Shown piece after piece: positions 17,410 through 25,979 of a stretch of DNA of 36,930 bases (position 1 is the first letter of the stretch; the number at the start of each line of letters is the position of its first letter). Below the pieces are notes generated by a model, which had not been told where the DNA came from, did not search any database, and was given only the letters and a program-made list of their open reading frames with translations. This DNA is from Roseibium suaedae (GTDB taxonomy: Bacteria; Pseudomonadota; Alphaproteobacteria; Rhizobiales; Stappiaceae): the NCBI RefSeq assembly GCF_900142725.1, contig NZ_FRBW01000010.1, positions 1-36,930 of the forward strand. Reading direction: 5' to 3'. The position numbers were made by a program, and so were the translations under genes.

Positions 17410-18542
17410 TTATTTGCGGCCTCGTCGAGTGACGCGAAGTAGCCCGGCTTGTAGGCGATGGGCAAGAAGCGTTCATGAAATGTGCGGAACGACTGTTCCG
17501 GATCGAGGTCCTTGAACAGGTCCGGCTGGAACCACTTGGCAAACTGCTGGATCGGAACGAAGTCATAAGGCACGCCATAAAACTGGTGCCAGACCGCATA
17601 GACCTTGCCGTTTTCGACCGCTGGGAGCATGGCAAAAGGCGAGCGCTCCATCAGCCCCTTCAGACGAGCCTTGTTCAACTCCGGATCAGCACCCCGACCT
17701 ACCGGCACGAACGCATTCACATCGGAATCTGCCGCCCAGTTGGACCCTGTCACCATCACCATATCCGGATTGGCTACGATCAATTGTTCCGGGTTCAAGG
17801 TGCCGAAGGTCGTCGTCAGCACATCCGCGCCGATGTTGTGCCCGCCGGACATGTCGATCATTTCACCGAAATTATAGGGCCCGAAGGTACGGCAGCATTC
17901 GATACCGCCCCAGATACCCGGCGCCTGTTCGATGAATACGGTCGGCCGCTTGAGATCCTTGGCCTGTGCGAGACGGTCCGTCACGAGCGCGATCTGCTCA
18001 TTGCGGAAGGCAACGAATTCCTTCGCCTTTTCCTCAGCTCCAAACAGCTTGCCCAGAATCTCGATAGAGGCGTTGCTGTTGCGCTCGGGGTCAGACCGGA
18101 AGTCCACATAGACAAGCTTGATGCCGGCAGCTTCCGCCTTCTGCTCCAGGCCGCTTTCGTCGATGGCCGCCTTGGACTCGATGTTCATAGTCAGAACGTC
18201 CGGCGCCAGCTTGATGGCACTTTCCAGATCGAACTTGCCCTGCGGGATATAGCCGAAGCGTGGCAGGGAGGAGATTTCCGGGAATTTTTCCAGATAGCCT
18301 GCATAGCTGTCCGGATCCTTGATGATCAGGTCATCCCGCCAGCCAACGATATTCTTGAAGGTGTCATCCCCCTTGAGCGCTGCCAGAACGTGAACCTGTC
18401 GGCCTTCGCCCAGGAGAACCCGCTTGGCCGGAAGATCCAGCTCAACCGTGCGCCCCGCGACATCTGTCAGCGTATCGGCCAGCACAGGCGTGGTGAGACA
18501 AGCAACAAAGCCCAGCATGAGCCGGGCGCTTTTGAAGATCAT
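17406..18542 (-). CDS. Iron-complex ABC transporter substrate-binding protein (second copy)
   Basis: A 378-residue periplasmic protein with a signal peptide (about residues 1-22, ending VLA) and a two-lobed FepB/BtuF-type fold: DVAGRTVELDLPAKRVLLGE, SAIKLAPDVLTMNIESKA, GTLNPEQLIVANPDMVMVTG, AVWHQFYGVPYDFVPIQQFA. It is a paralogue of the next gene (18615-19751) over the whole length. Both keep an adjacent cysteine pair (IECCRTFG here), which could form a disulfide or touch the ligand. GGAAGGA precedes the ATG. It couples by 4 bp to the permease gene. The ligand is unknown; an iron chelate is the best guess from family and promoter. Confidence 0.88.
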   Translation of the reverse strand: MIFKSARLMLGFVACLTTPVLADTLTDVAGRTVELDLPAKRVLLGEGRQVHVLAALKGDDTFKNIVGWRDDLIIKDPDSYAGYLEKFPEISSLPRFGYIPQGKFDLESAIKLAPDVLTMNIESKAAIDESGLEQKAEAAGIKLVYVDFRSDPERNSNASIEILGKLFGAEEKAKEFVAFRNEQIALVTDRLAQAKDLKRPTVFIEQAPGIWGGIECCRTFGPYNFGEMIDMSGGHNIGADVLTTTFGTLNPEQLIVANPDMVMVTGSNWAADSDVNAFVPVGRGADPELNKARLKGLMERSPFAMLPAVENGKVYAVWHQFYGVPYDFVPIQQFAKWFQPDLFKDLDPEQSFRTFHERFLPIAYKPGYFASLDEAANK

Positions 18543-18573
18543 GAGACGCGTCCTTCCGATCTTGAGAACGGAA

Positions 18574-18600
18574 CCGGCCGGCGGGAAACCCGCCAGCCGG
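18574..18600 (-). other. Hairpin between the two paralogous binding-protein genes
   Basis: A 12-position stem with one mismatch (CCGGCCGGCGGG with CCCGCCAGCCGG) and a 3-nt AAA loop in the 72-bp gap. It has no T-run, so it looks like an mRNA stabiliser or attenuator that would favour the first binding protein. Confidence 0.5.
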
Positions 18601-18614
18601 GAATGGCAATCTGA

Positions 18615-19751
18615 TTATTTGTCGTTCAGCGAAACGAAGTAGCCAGGGCGGTAATCGACCGGCAGGAAGCGGTCGTGGAGCTCCTTGAAGGTCGCATCCG
18701 GATCCACATCCTTGAACAGATCCGGGTGGAACCACTTGGCCATCTGCTGAATGGCAACGAACTGGTAGGGGTTGTTGTAGAACTGGTGCCAGATCGCGTG
18801 GACGTTTCCGTCCTTGACTGCCTTGATGTCTGTGAAAGCAGGACGATTCATCAGCGCAGCCAGCTTTTCGCGGCTCTTGTCCAGATCCGCACCCGGTCCG
18901 ACGCCGACCCAATTGCCGCCGGGAACATAGAGCTCCCAGTTCGCACCGGTCACCACGACCTGGTCCGGGTTGGAAGCAATGATCTGCTCCGGATTGACTG
19001 TTCCGAACGTGCCCGGGATGAACTCGGTACCCATGTTCACGCCACCGGCGATTTCGGCCATTGCTCCAAAGTTCTCGCCGCCGAAGGACATGCAGCAGTC
19101 GTCGCTATAGCCACCGGCCCGCTCGACGAACACCAGCGGACGCTTGATGTCGCCAGCCTTGGCGAGAACATCGGTCACCCGGGCAAGCTGTTCCTGACGG
19201 AACTTGACGAACTCTTCAGCGCGCTCTTCCTTGCCGTAGATCTTGCCCATGATGCGCATGGACTCGTCGGTGTTCTCCATCGCCTTCTCACGGAAGTCGA
19301 TATAGATCACCGGAATACCGACCTTTGCCAGCTTTTCGATATAGCCGCTTTCTTCCGTGGCGGCCTTGGCATCGATGTTCATGATGATGACATCAGGCTT
19401 CAGGGCCACAGCCTGCTCGACGTCGAAGGTGCCGTCCTTCATGCCGCCAAAAGTCGGCAGCTTTTCCATTTCCGGAAACCGCTCGAGATAGGCGTTATAG
19501 CCGTCCAGATCCGCCTTCTTGAAATCATCGCGCCAGCCGACCACGCGCTTGAACGGCGCATCAGTGTCCAGAGCGCCAGCGAAATAGATCTGACGGCCTT
19601 CACCAAGGATCACCCGCTCGGCCGGAACACTGACTTCTACGTCACGTCCGGTAATATCCGTAACATGAACCAGGTCTCCAGCAAGAGCTGAACCAGAAAT
19701 CAGGGCGAGCGAAAGGGTTGCGGCACAAGCCACAGTCGTAAAGCGCAGCAA
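18615..19751 (-). CDS. Iron-complex ABC transporter substrate-binding protein (first copy)
   Basis: A 378-residue periplasmic protein, first gene of the iron-complex operon. A signal peptide spans about residues 1-24 (ending SALA). Body motifs parallel the downstream paralogue: DITGRDVEVSVPAERVILGE, QAVALKPDVIIMNIDAKA, GTVNPEQIIASNPDQVVVTG and AIWHQFYNNPYQFVAIQQMA, and a cysteine pair (SDDCCMSFGG). The start codon is TTG at 19751 with AGGAG nine bases upstream. An iron-box promoter lies directly before it. Two binding proteins for one permease suggests two related ligands or a division of affinity. Ligand unknown. Confidence 0.88.
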   Translation of the reverse strand: MLRFTTVACAATLSLALISGSALAGDLVHVTDITGRDVEVSVPAERVILGEGRQIYFAGALDTDAPFKRVVGWRDDFKKADLDGYNAYLERFPEMEKLPTFGGMKDGTFDVEQAVALKPDVIIMNIDAKAATEESGYIEKLAKVGIPVIYIDFREKAMENTDESMRIMGKIYGKEERAEEFVKFRQEQLARVTDVLAKAGDIKRPLVFVERAGGYSDDCCMSFGGENFGAMAEIAGGVNMGTEFIPGTFGTVNPEQIIASNPDQVVVTGANWELYVPGGNWVGVGPGADLDKSREKLAALMNRPAFTDIKAVKDGNVHAIWHQFYNNPYQFVAIQQMAKWFHPDLFKDVDPDATFKELHDRFLPVDYRPGYFVSLNDK

Positions 19752-19780
19752 AGTTGCGAACTCCTGTTTATGATGGTGCC

Positions 19781-19809
19781 GATATATTTTTTATGACTTT
19801 TATAGTCAA
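19781..19809 (-). promoter_or_regulatory. Promoter with RirA-type iron-responsive operator
   Basis: Minus strand: TTGACT (19809-19804), 17-bp spacer, TATATC (19786-19781). Overlapping the -35 is a perfect dyad TGACTATAAAAGTCA (19808-19794), i.e. TGA-N9-TCA, the iron-responsive operator described for RirA in rhizobia. Expression should rise when iron is scarce. The dyad is midway between two divergent genes and could also control the plus-strand methyltransferase. Confidence 0.7.
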
Positions 19810-19865
19810 CATTTATCTCTTAGAAGAGTTCCAGTCTAAATCTTCGACTTCGGACATTCGGCATC

Positions 19866-20684
19866 ATGACCAGCCAGACACTTCGTCCCAACCGGGACCT
19901 CAGGGAAGACATCAAGGCCTATTGGAGCCTGCGCGCCGAAACCTTCGATACGCAGCCGGGCCATGAGATTTTTTCCGAAGAGGAACGAGCAGCATGGCAC
20001 GCGCTCTTGCGCCGCCATCTGGGCGAGGGCAATGGCCGTCAGGCTCTGGATCTGGCCTGCGGCACGGCGGTCGTCAGTCATCTTCTGGATGATCTCGGAT
20101 TCGCTGTCACCGGCATGGACTGGGCCGAACCGATGCTGGAGCGCGCAAGAGCCAAGGCGCGCGACCGGGGCCGCCAGATCCGTTTCTATATGGGCGATGC
20201 GGAAAGAACCATGGAACCGGATGACAGCTACGACGCCGTCACCAACCGGCACCTGGTCTGGACGCTCGTCGACCCGCTCGCCTGCTTCCAGGAGTGGAAG
20301 CGCGTCCTGAAGCCCGGCGGAAAGGTGTTGATCATCGATGGCGACTTCGTCAATCCAAGCACTTTCACTCGGCTAATCGCGACACTGAAGTCCTGGTTCG
20401 AGCGGAAGAAAGCAGTGCCGCAGACCGGTGGCAGTAGCCACAATCTGCCAAAAGACATGATGGCCACCCACCGGGAGATCCTCTCGCAGGTGCATTTCCG
20501 CAATGGAGCAAGAGCCGAAGCTGTCTGCGCACTTCTGGCTGAGGCAGGCTTCACGGACATCACGATCGATACGGACCTGAAGGCCATTCACCGCACCCAG
20601 CGCAAGCACTTCAGCCTGCTGAAAGGGCTGGAGCGGGCAACCCAGCATCGCTACGCGATCTGCGCCGTCAAACCGGGCGCCTGA
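19866..20684 (+). CDS. Class I SAM-dependent methyltransferase
   Basis: A 272-residue soluble protein and the only clear plus-strand gene. Motif I is LDLACGTAVVSHL (about residues 61-73), followed by the acidic GMDWAEPM (about 83-90), the motif-II-like DAVTNRHLVWTL and RVLKPGGKVLIIDGD. This is the Methyltransf_11/25 fold that methylates small molecules. The substrate is not evident. It is transcribed away from the iron-complex ABC operon and shares a 114-bp promoter region holding the iron box, so it may modify a metallophore or its precursor, but this is inference. No strong ribosome site precedes the ATG. It ends at the shared terminator at 20713-20740. Confidence 0.85.
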   Translation: MTSQTLRPNRDLREDIKAYWSLRAETFDTQPGHEIFSEEERAAWHALLRRHLGEGNGRQALDLACGTAVVSHLLDDLGFAVTGMDWAEPMLERARAKARDRGRQIRFYMGDAERTMEPDDSYDAVTNRHLVWTLVDPLACFQEWKRVLKPGGKVLIIDGDFVNPSTFTRLIATLKSWFERKKAVPQTGGSSHNLPKDMMATHREILSQVHFRNGARAEAVCALLAEAGFTDITIDTDLKAIHRTQRKHFSLLKGLERATQHRYAICAVKPGA

Positions 20685-20712
20685 CGCACGGCACATCCCC
20701 CTGACAACAAAA

Positions 20713-20740
20713 AAGGGCGCGACCGGATGGCCGCGCCCTT
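20713..20740. terminator. Bidirectional terminator between the methyltransferase gene and pntB
   Basis: Stem AAGGGCGCG / CGCGCCCTT with further pairing above it. On the minus strand it is followed by TTTTTTGTTGT (strong, for pntB); on the plus strand by TTCTTATTT (weaker, for the methyltransferase). Confidence 0.85.
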
Positions 20741-20763
20741 CTTATTTGGTCTCTTTCAACCTA

Positions 20764-22287
20764 TCAGCCAATCAGGCTGTTCAGGCTGTCGATCGATGCC
20801 TTCGCGTCGCCGTAGAACATCCGGGTGTTCTCCTTGAAGAACAGCGGGTTCTCGATACCGGAGTAACCGGTGCCCTGACCACGCTTGGAAACGAAGACCT
20901 GCTTCGCCTTCCAGACTTCCAGAACCGGCATGCCGGCGATCGGGGAGTTCGGGTCTTCCTGCGCTGCCGGGTTCACGATGTCGTTGGAACCGATGACGAT
21001 GACAACGTCCGTTTCCGGGAAGTCTTCGTTGATTTCATCCATTTCCAGAACGATGTCGTAAGGCACCTTGGCTTCCGCAAGCAGCACGTTCATGTGGCCC
21101 GGCAGACGGCCCGCGACCGGGTGGATCGCGAAACGGACGTTCTTGCCCTTGGCGCGCAGACGGCGAGTCAGCTCGCTGACGGCCTGCTGAGCCTGAGCAA
21201 CAGCCATGCCGTAGCCCGGAACGATGATGACACTGTCCGCATCATTCAGCGCAGTTGCAACACCGTCGGCATCGATGGCGATCTGTTCGCCTTCGATTTC
21301 CATCGCCGGACCGCTCGTGGAGCCGAAGCCGCCGAGAATGACCGAGATGAAGGAGCGGTTCATGGCCTTGCACATGATGTAGGACAGGATCGCACCGGAG
21401 GAACCGACCAGCGCGCCGGTCACGATCAGGAGATCGTTGCCCAGCGAGAAGCCGATGGCGGAAGCTGCCCAGCCCGAGTAGCTGTTCAGCATGGACACCA
21501 CGACCGGCATGTCGGCGCCGCCGATGCCCATGATCAGGTGGTAGCCGATGAAGAAGGCAAGCAGCGTCATGAGAGCCAGCGCCCAGAAGGACGCAGTCTG
21601 CACATAGACGATCAGCAGGATCACCGACAGGATTGCCGCGCCCGCATTGAGCATGTGGCCACCCGGCAGCTTCTTGGCCTTGCCGTCCACCTTGCCCGCC
21701 AGCTTGCCGAAGGCAATGACGGAACCGGTGAAGGTCACCGCACCGATGAACACGCCCAGGAAGGTTTCCACGCGCAGAATCGACAGTTCCAGCGGGGTCT
21801 TCTGGGCAAGCTTCAGGGCAAAGCCTGCCAGTTCGGCAAGATGGGCCTGAACATTGGCCGCAATCGCCGGATCGGCAACCATCTGCGCCGGATTGCTCAT
21901 CAGGGCAAAGAGGTCAGCCAGACCTGCCAGCTCGATGTGGGTGTTGAAGCCGATGAAGACGGCTGCCAGACCCACGAAGCTGTGCAGAGCCGCAACCAGC
22001 TGCGGCATTTCGGTCATCTGAACGCGCTTGGCCAGGACCGTGCCGATGCCTGCGCCGATGACCAGCATCAGGACGATCAGCCAGAGGTGACCGGTGCCCG
22101 GGGAGAACACGGCCGCAACCACGGCCAGTGCCATACCGGCAATGCCGTACCAGACCGCCCGCTTGGCGCTTTCCTGACCGGAAAGACCACCGAGGCAGAG
22201 AATGAACAGCACCGCAGCAGCAATGTAAGCTGCAATCACGATGCCGGGGTCGCCCAAGTGGGCGCTGAGGTTCATGATATTTTCCAT
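20764..22287 (-). CDS. pntB: NAD(P) transhydrogenase subunit beta
   Basis: A 507-residue membrane protein. The N-terminal two thirds is a multi-segment membrane domain (dII) containing the proton path. The C-terminal about 180 residues form the NADP(H)-binding dIII, with [47 protein letters not shown] and [20 protein letters not shown]. With PntA it uses the proton gradient to make NADPH from NADH. ATG at 22287; a second ATG four codons in is also possible. It lies 15 bp after pntA. Length is close to other fused PntB proteins. Confidence 0.96.
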   Translation of the reverse strand: MENIMNLSAHLGDPGIVIAAYIAAAVLFILCLGGLSGQESAKRAVWYGIAGMALAVVAAVFSPGTGHLWLIVLMLVIGAGIGTVLAKRVQMTEMPQLVAALHSFVGLAAVFIGFNTHIELAGLADLFALMSNPAQMVADPAIAANVQAHLAELAGFALKLAQKTPLELSILRVETFLGVFIGAVTFTGSVIAFGKLAGKVDGKAKKLPGGHMLNAGAAILSVILLIVYVQTASFWALALMTLLAFFIGYHLIMGIGGADMPVVVSMLNSYSGWAASAIGFSLGNDLLIVTGALVGSSGAILSYIMCKAMNRSFISVILGGFGSTSGPAMEIEGEQIAIDADGVATALNDADSVIIVPGYGMAVAQAQQAVSELTRRLRAKGKNVRFAIHPVAGRLPGHMNVLLAEAKVPYDIVLEMDEINEDFPETDVVIVIGSNDIVNPAAQEDPNSPIAGMPVLEVWKAKQVFVSKRGQGTGYSGIENPLFFKENTRMFYGDAKASIDSLNSLIG

Positions 22288-22302
22288 CTAGCAGCCCCGC
22301 AC

Positions 22303-23877
22303 TTAGGATTTCTGGAACATGGCGAGCATGCGCCGGGTGACGAGGAAGCCGCCAACGATGTTGATCGTAGAAATCAGCACCGAGAGTGCAGCCAGGATCG
22401 CAATGATCCAGGAGGTCGACCCGATCTGCGCCACCGCACCGAGGATGATGATCCCCGAAACTGCGTTGGTGACGGCCATGAGCGGAGTGTGCAGGCTGTG
22501 GCTGACGTTCCAGATGACCTGGAAGCCGACGAAACAGGACAGCATGAAGACCACGAAGTGGCTCATGAAGCTGGCAGGCGCATAGTAGCCGGCCAGCAGC
22601 AGCAGCAAGGTGCCAATGCCGAGCAGGAGAACCTGCGTCTTGGTCTGCGCCTTGAAGGCTGCGATTTCCTGCGCCTTGCGCTCTTCCGGCGTCAGCTCCT
22701 TGGCCTTTTCCTTCGGCTTCTGGGCTGCAATCGCCTTCACTTTCGGCGGCGGGGGCGGGAAGGTGATCTCACCCTCAAAGGCAACCGTCGCACCACGGAT
22801 GACGTCGTCTTCCATGTTGTGAACGACCTGACCATCCTTGCCCGGCGTCAGGTCTGCCATCATGTGGCGGATGTTGGTGGAATAGAGTGTGGAGGACTGC
22901 GAGGCCATCCGGCTCGGGAAGTCGGTGTAGCCGACAATGGTCACGCCATTGTCAGAGACGACTTTCTGGTCCGGAACGGTCAAGTCGCAGTTGCCGCCGC
23001 GCTCGGCTGCAAGGTCGACCACGACGGAGCCCGGCTTCATGGCCTCGACCATGTCCTTGAGCCACAGCTTCGGCGCATCCCGGCCCGGGATCAGAGCCGT
23101 GGTGATGACGATGTCCATTTCCGGAGCCAGCTCGCGGAACTTCTCAAGCTGCTTCTCGCGGAATTCCGGGCTGGACGGGGCAGCATAGCCACCGGTCGCA
23201 GCGCCATCCTGAGCCTTCTCCTCGAAATCCAGATAGACGAACTCTGCGCCCATGGATTCGATCTGCTCGGCGACTTCCGGACGGACGTCGAACGCATAGG
23301 TGATCGCGCCGAGGGACGTGGCGGTGCCGATTGCGGCAAGACCGGCCACGCCGGCGCCAACGATCAGAACCTTTGCCGGCGGAACCTTGCCCGCTGCCGT
23401 CACCTGACCAGTGAAGAAGCGGCCGAAGTTGTTGCCGGCCTCGATGACGGCGCGATAGCCGGCAATGTTGGCCATGGACGACAGGGCGTCCATCTTCTGG
23501 GCGCGCGAGATACGCGGCACCATGTCCATTGCAATGACATTCGAGCCCGTCGCCTTTGCGGCTTCCAGCAGCTCGGTGTTCTGAGCAGGATAGAAGAACG
23601 AGATAAGGGTCTTGCCTTTGGTCAGCAGTTTGACTTCGGCATCGACCGGAGGCCGGACCTTGGCAATGATATCTACTTCGCCCCAGAGCGCATTTGCGCT
23701 GTCCAGAACGGTTACGCCCGCGGTCTTGTAACGCTCATCGGAAAACCCTGCGGCCAAACCGGCCCCGGTTTCAATGAAACACTCATACCCGAGTTTCTGA
23801 AGCTGAAGTGCGCTGTCCGGCGTCATCGCCACGCGCGCTTCCCCTCCAAGAACTTCCTTCGGTGCTCCGATCTTCAA
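22303..23877 (-). CDS. pntA: NAD(P) transhydrogenase subunit alpha (fused dI plus membrane part)
   Basis: A 524-residue protein with the NAD(H)-binding dI domain (MKIGAPKEV at the start, [67 protein letters not shown]) followed by a linker rich in K/E (about residues 380-410) and about four membrane segments. Many alphaproteobacteria split this into PntAA and PntAB; here it is one chain, as in E. coli (510 residues). The start codon is TTG at 23877, preceded by GGGGAGAG. The homologous N terminus starts exactly there. It heads the pntAB operon. Confidence 0.95.
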   Translation of the reverse strand: MKIGAPKEVLGGEARVAMTPDSALQLQKLGYECFIETGAGLAAGFSDERYKTAGVTVLDSANALWGEVDIIAKVRPPVDAEVKLLTKGKTLISFFYPAQNTELLEAAKATGSNVIAMDMVPRISRAQKMDALSSMANIAGYRAVIEAGNNFGRFFTGQVTAAGKVPPAKVLIVGAGVAGLAAIGTATSLGAITYAFDVRPEVAEQIESMGAEFVYLDFEEKAQDGAATGGYAAPSSPEFREKQLEKFRELAPEMDIVITTALIPGRDAPKLWLKDMVEAMKPGSVVVDLAAERGGNCDLTVPDQKVVSDNGVTIVGYTDFPSRMASQSSTLYSTNIRHMMADLTPGKDGQVVHNMEDDVIRGATVAFEGEITFPPPPPKVKAIAAQKPKEKAKELTPEERKAQEIAAFKAQTKTQVLLLGIGTLLLLLAGYYAPASFMSHFVVFMLSCFVGFQVIWNVSHSLHTPLMAVTNAVSGIIILGAVAQIGSTSWIIAILAALSVLISTINIVGGFLVTRRMLAMFQKS

Positions 23878-24309
23878 ATCGCTCTCCCCTGCATCAGCTA
23901 AGGAATTTCCTCAATAGTTGCCTTCTATCACCGTTCGAAGACATTTTCCGCCATATATTGGCGTTTGTCTGCTGCGACGAGAGGATGGATTTGCGCGCAA
24001 AATCTCAAAGATCTGCACCGCTTTCCCCCTGCTGCCGCCCGGCACCAGACCATTTTGGCCTTCATGCGAAGACCTGTCGGATTTGACAGTTGAAAGGCGG
24101 CGCCCGCACGGCAGCCGAATTCCCCCATTTCATCCCCGGAGGGTTCGATACTGAGGGAAGACAAGAAACACAACTGAAAATGAATCCCGCTGCAGAGTAA
24201 CAAGCTCAGTGTGCAATGCAACAAATTGCCGCAACGGCGGCAAAAGGCCCTTCACCTTTCCAGCCAGCCCCGCCGGAATAGAATTTTTTCGCTGTGAATT
24301 GAGAAAAAC
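23878..24309. other. Intergenic region between pntA and the GlxA-type regulator gene
   Basis: About 430 bp with no convincing gene. It must contain the pntAB promoter, but no clear -35/-10 pair stands out. A short hairpin (TGCCGC, 4-nt loop, GCGGCA; 24227-24242), followed on the minus strand by ATTTGTTG, may end the regulator transcript. Confidence 0.5.
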
Positions 24310-25305
24310 TCAAGATGACTTGATGCGAAAACTGGCAGGGGAAATGTCGTGCAGGCGGTTCCAGGCCCGCCGGAACTGGCGGGTAGACGCGAAACCTGCG
24401 CGCTCCGCAACGCTTTCCATATCAAGCCTGGTTTCCCGGACCAGTTCCCTGGCCAAGGCGATCCTCATCCGGTTGACGTAGTCGATCACGCTCATGCCGC
24501 TGTGGCTGTTGAACAGCCGGGAAAGATTGCGTGGACTTGTTCTGGCCGCATCTGCCAGGGCCTCCACCGACCAGTCTCTGGCCGGATCGGCACAGACTGC
24601 GTCCTGCGCCCTGTGTATGGCGGGATGCAGGTGATTGCGCCCTTCGAGCCAGGGCGAGACCTGCGGATCCCCGGCACCCCGGCGCATATAGACCACGAGA
24701 TAACGGGCAACGGACAAGGCCACTCCATGCCCCAGTTCCGCAGCCACGATCGACAGCATCAGATCAATGCCTGCGGTAATGCCCGCGCTGGTCAGCCGAT
24801 CTCCGTCCTCGACGAAGAGCCGGTTGTCGCGCACCCGTGCTGTTGGTGCCTCCTGCTGAAGCGCCTCGACCGTGGCATGGTGGGTGGTGCATTCGAAGCC
24901 GTCCAGAAGCCCGGCCCGCGCGGCAAGCAATGCACCGGAACAGATTGTCACCAGCCGGATCCCCGGTGCCACCGCCTGTCCCAGCCAGTCGACGATATGC
25001 TTTTCATGCACCGCATCGCCCGCATGGTCATCCCGTTCGCGTCCAAGCGGCTGATCAGCAGCCCCGGACACTATGACCATTGCCCCGGCAGGCAGGGTTT
25101 TGGGCATGGGGCCGATGTTGGAGATCTCGAGACCAACGGAACTCAGCACCAAGGCGCAAGGTCCGATATAGCTGACCTCGTAGCGCACAAGGTCCTGCTC
25201 GAGATTGGCCTTGCGCAGCACTTCAAGCGGCCCCGCAATATCAAGCAGGAGCGCGCGCGGCGGCACCACGACAAAGACCGGGATGATCCGCCGCGCTGTT
25301 GTCAT
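24310..25305 (-). CDS. GlxA-family transcriptional regulator (DJ-1/PfpI-like domain plus AraC HTH)
   Basis: A 331-residue DNA-binding protein. Residues 1-180 form a class I glutamine-amidotransferase-like domain with the usual elbow cysteine (VTICSGALLAARAG, C122) and TSAGITAGIDL. Residues about 230-325 form a double AraC helix-turn-helix: WSVEALADAARTSPRNLSRL and MESVAERAGFASTRQFRRAW. Family members sense amines and related metabolites (choline, carnitine, arginine). The ATG at 25305 overlaps the hydrolase stop codon by one base (TGATG), so the pair is translationally coupled, and the regulator may control its own operon. The effector is unknown. Confidence 0.9.
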   Translation of the reverse strand: MTTARRIIPVFVVVPPRALLLDIAGPLEVLRKANLEQDLVRYEVSYIGPCALVLSSVGLEISNIGPMPKTLPAGAMVIVSGAADQPLGRERDDHAGDAVHEKHIVDWLGQAVAPGIRLVTICSGALLAARAGLLDGFECTTHHATVEALQQEAPTARVRDNRLFVEDGDRLTSAGITAGIDLMLSIVAAELGHGVALSVARYLVVYMRRGAGDPQVSPWLEGRNHLHPAIHRAQDAVCADPARDWSVEALADAARTSPRNLSRLFNSHSGMSVIDYVNRMRIALARELVRETRLDMESVAERAGFASTRQFRRAWNRLHDISPASFRIKSS

Positions 25306-25868
25306 CAGGCAGCCGCCTTTCGGGTAAGGCCCGCCAGGGCTTCCATGACCGTGACAATGCGGGCAAACCGGCCAGCCAGAACCAGTTCCGTCCTTGCACG
25401 GATCGTTTCGGCCGACCACTCGGTTCCGGCAGCATCGGTCATCGGAAAGGTCAGAGTTGCTTCACCGACATACTCGACGGAATAGCCAAGATCGGAGGCG
25501 TGGCGCGTGGTGGTTTCGCAGCACTGTTCCGTGCGGATGCCGGAGACCAGGATCTTGCCGATGTTGTTGCGGGTCAGCCAGACATCAAGGCCACTGCCGA
25601 CGAGAGCACTGTGGCGGCGCTTGCGGAACACGGCATTCGGCTCGATCTTTAACGGCTCCATCGCCCTGACAAACCCGGTTTCCTCGGAAAAGGGTCCGGT
25701 GTCTTCGACATGAAATACCTGAATGACCGGCACGCCGGCAGCCTTGGCACCGTCGATCAGGGCCTGCTGACGCTCGAGATAGGCTGCGAGGCCTTCCTCG
25801 CGGAAATACGGCCGGTGACGGAAGGATTCCTGCACATCGATCACCAGAAGAGCAGCGGACTGGGACAT
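25305..25868 (-). CDS. Isochorismatase-family cysteine hydrolase
   Basis: A 187-residue soluble enzyme with the family catalytic triad: D11 (LLVIDVQESF), K83 (FRKRRHSAL) and C116 (GIRTEQCCETTTRHA). The family hydrolyses amides or vinyl ethers (nicotinamide, N-carbamoyl compounds, isochorismate). ATG at 25868 was chosen because GAGGTG lies six bases upstream; an in-frame GTG at 25877 is less likely. It is first in a two-gene operon with the GlxA-type regulator, a pairing that suggests the hydrolase acts on a compound related to the regulator's effector. The substrate cannot be named from sequence. Confidence 0.87.
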   Translation of the reverse strand: MSQSAALLVIDVQESFRHRPYFREEGLAAYLERQQALIDGAKAAGVPVIQVFHVEDTGPFSEETGFVRAMEPLKIEPNAVFRKRRHSALVGSGLDVWLTRNNIGKILVSGIRTEQCCETTTRHASDLGYSVEYVGEATLTFPMTDAAGTEWSAETIRARTELVLAGRFARIVTVMEALAGLTRKAAA

Positions 25869-25881
25869 TTCAATCACCTCA

Positions 25882-25918
25882 TTGCGTTTGACTATGCAAT
25901 CAATCTAGCCAAACGCAA
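25882..25918 (-). promoter_or_regulatory. Promoter and inverted repeat before the hydrolase-GlxA operon
   Basis: Inverted repeat TTGCGTTTGACT / AGCCAAACGCAA (12-base arms, one mismatch, 13-nt gap). On the minus strand TTGCGT (25918-25913), 16-bp spacer, CATAGT gives a promoter placed within the repeat, so a dimeric regulator bound there could control it. The obvious candidate is the GlxA-type protein encoded by the operon. Confidence 0.5.
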
Positions 25919-25979
25919 GAAGGCAAACAGGCAGGTTCCGGACCGATAGAGGACAATTCGCGCCAATCAGAGGGACAGA

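Noticed and set aside
20746..23901. 1051-codon open frame on the plus strand across pntA and pntB
   Set aside because: It is antisense to two unmistakable genes, has a His/Arg/Asp-rich composition with no domain, and arises from GC-rich codon bias that removes stops in the opposite frame.
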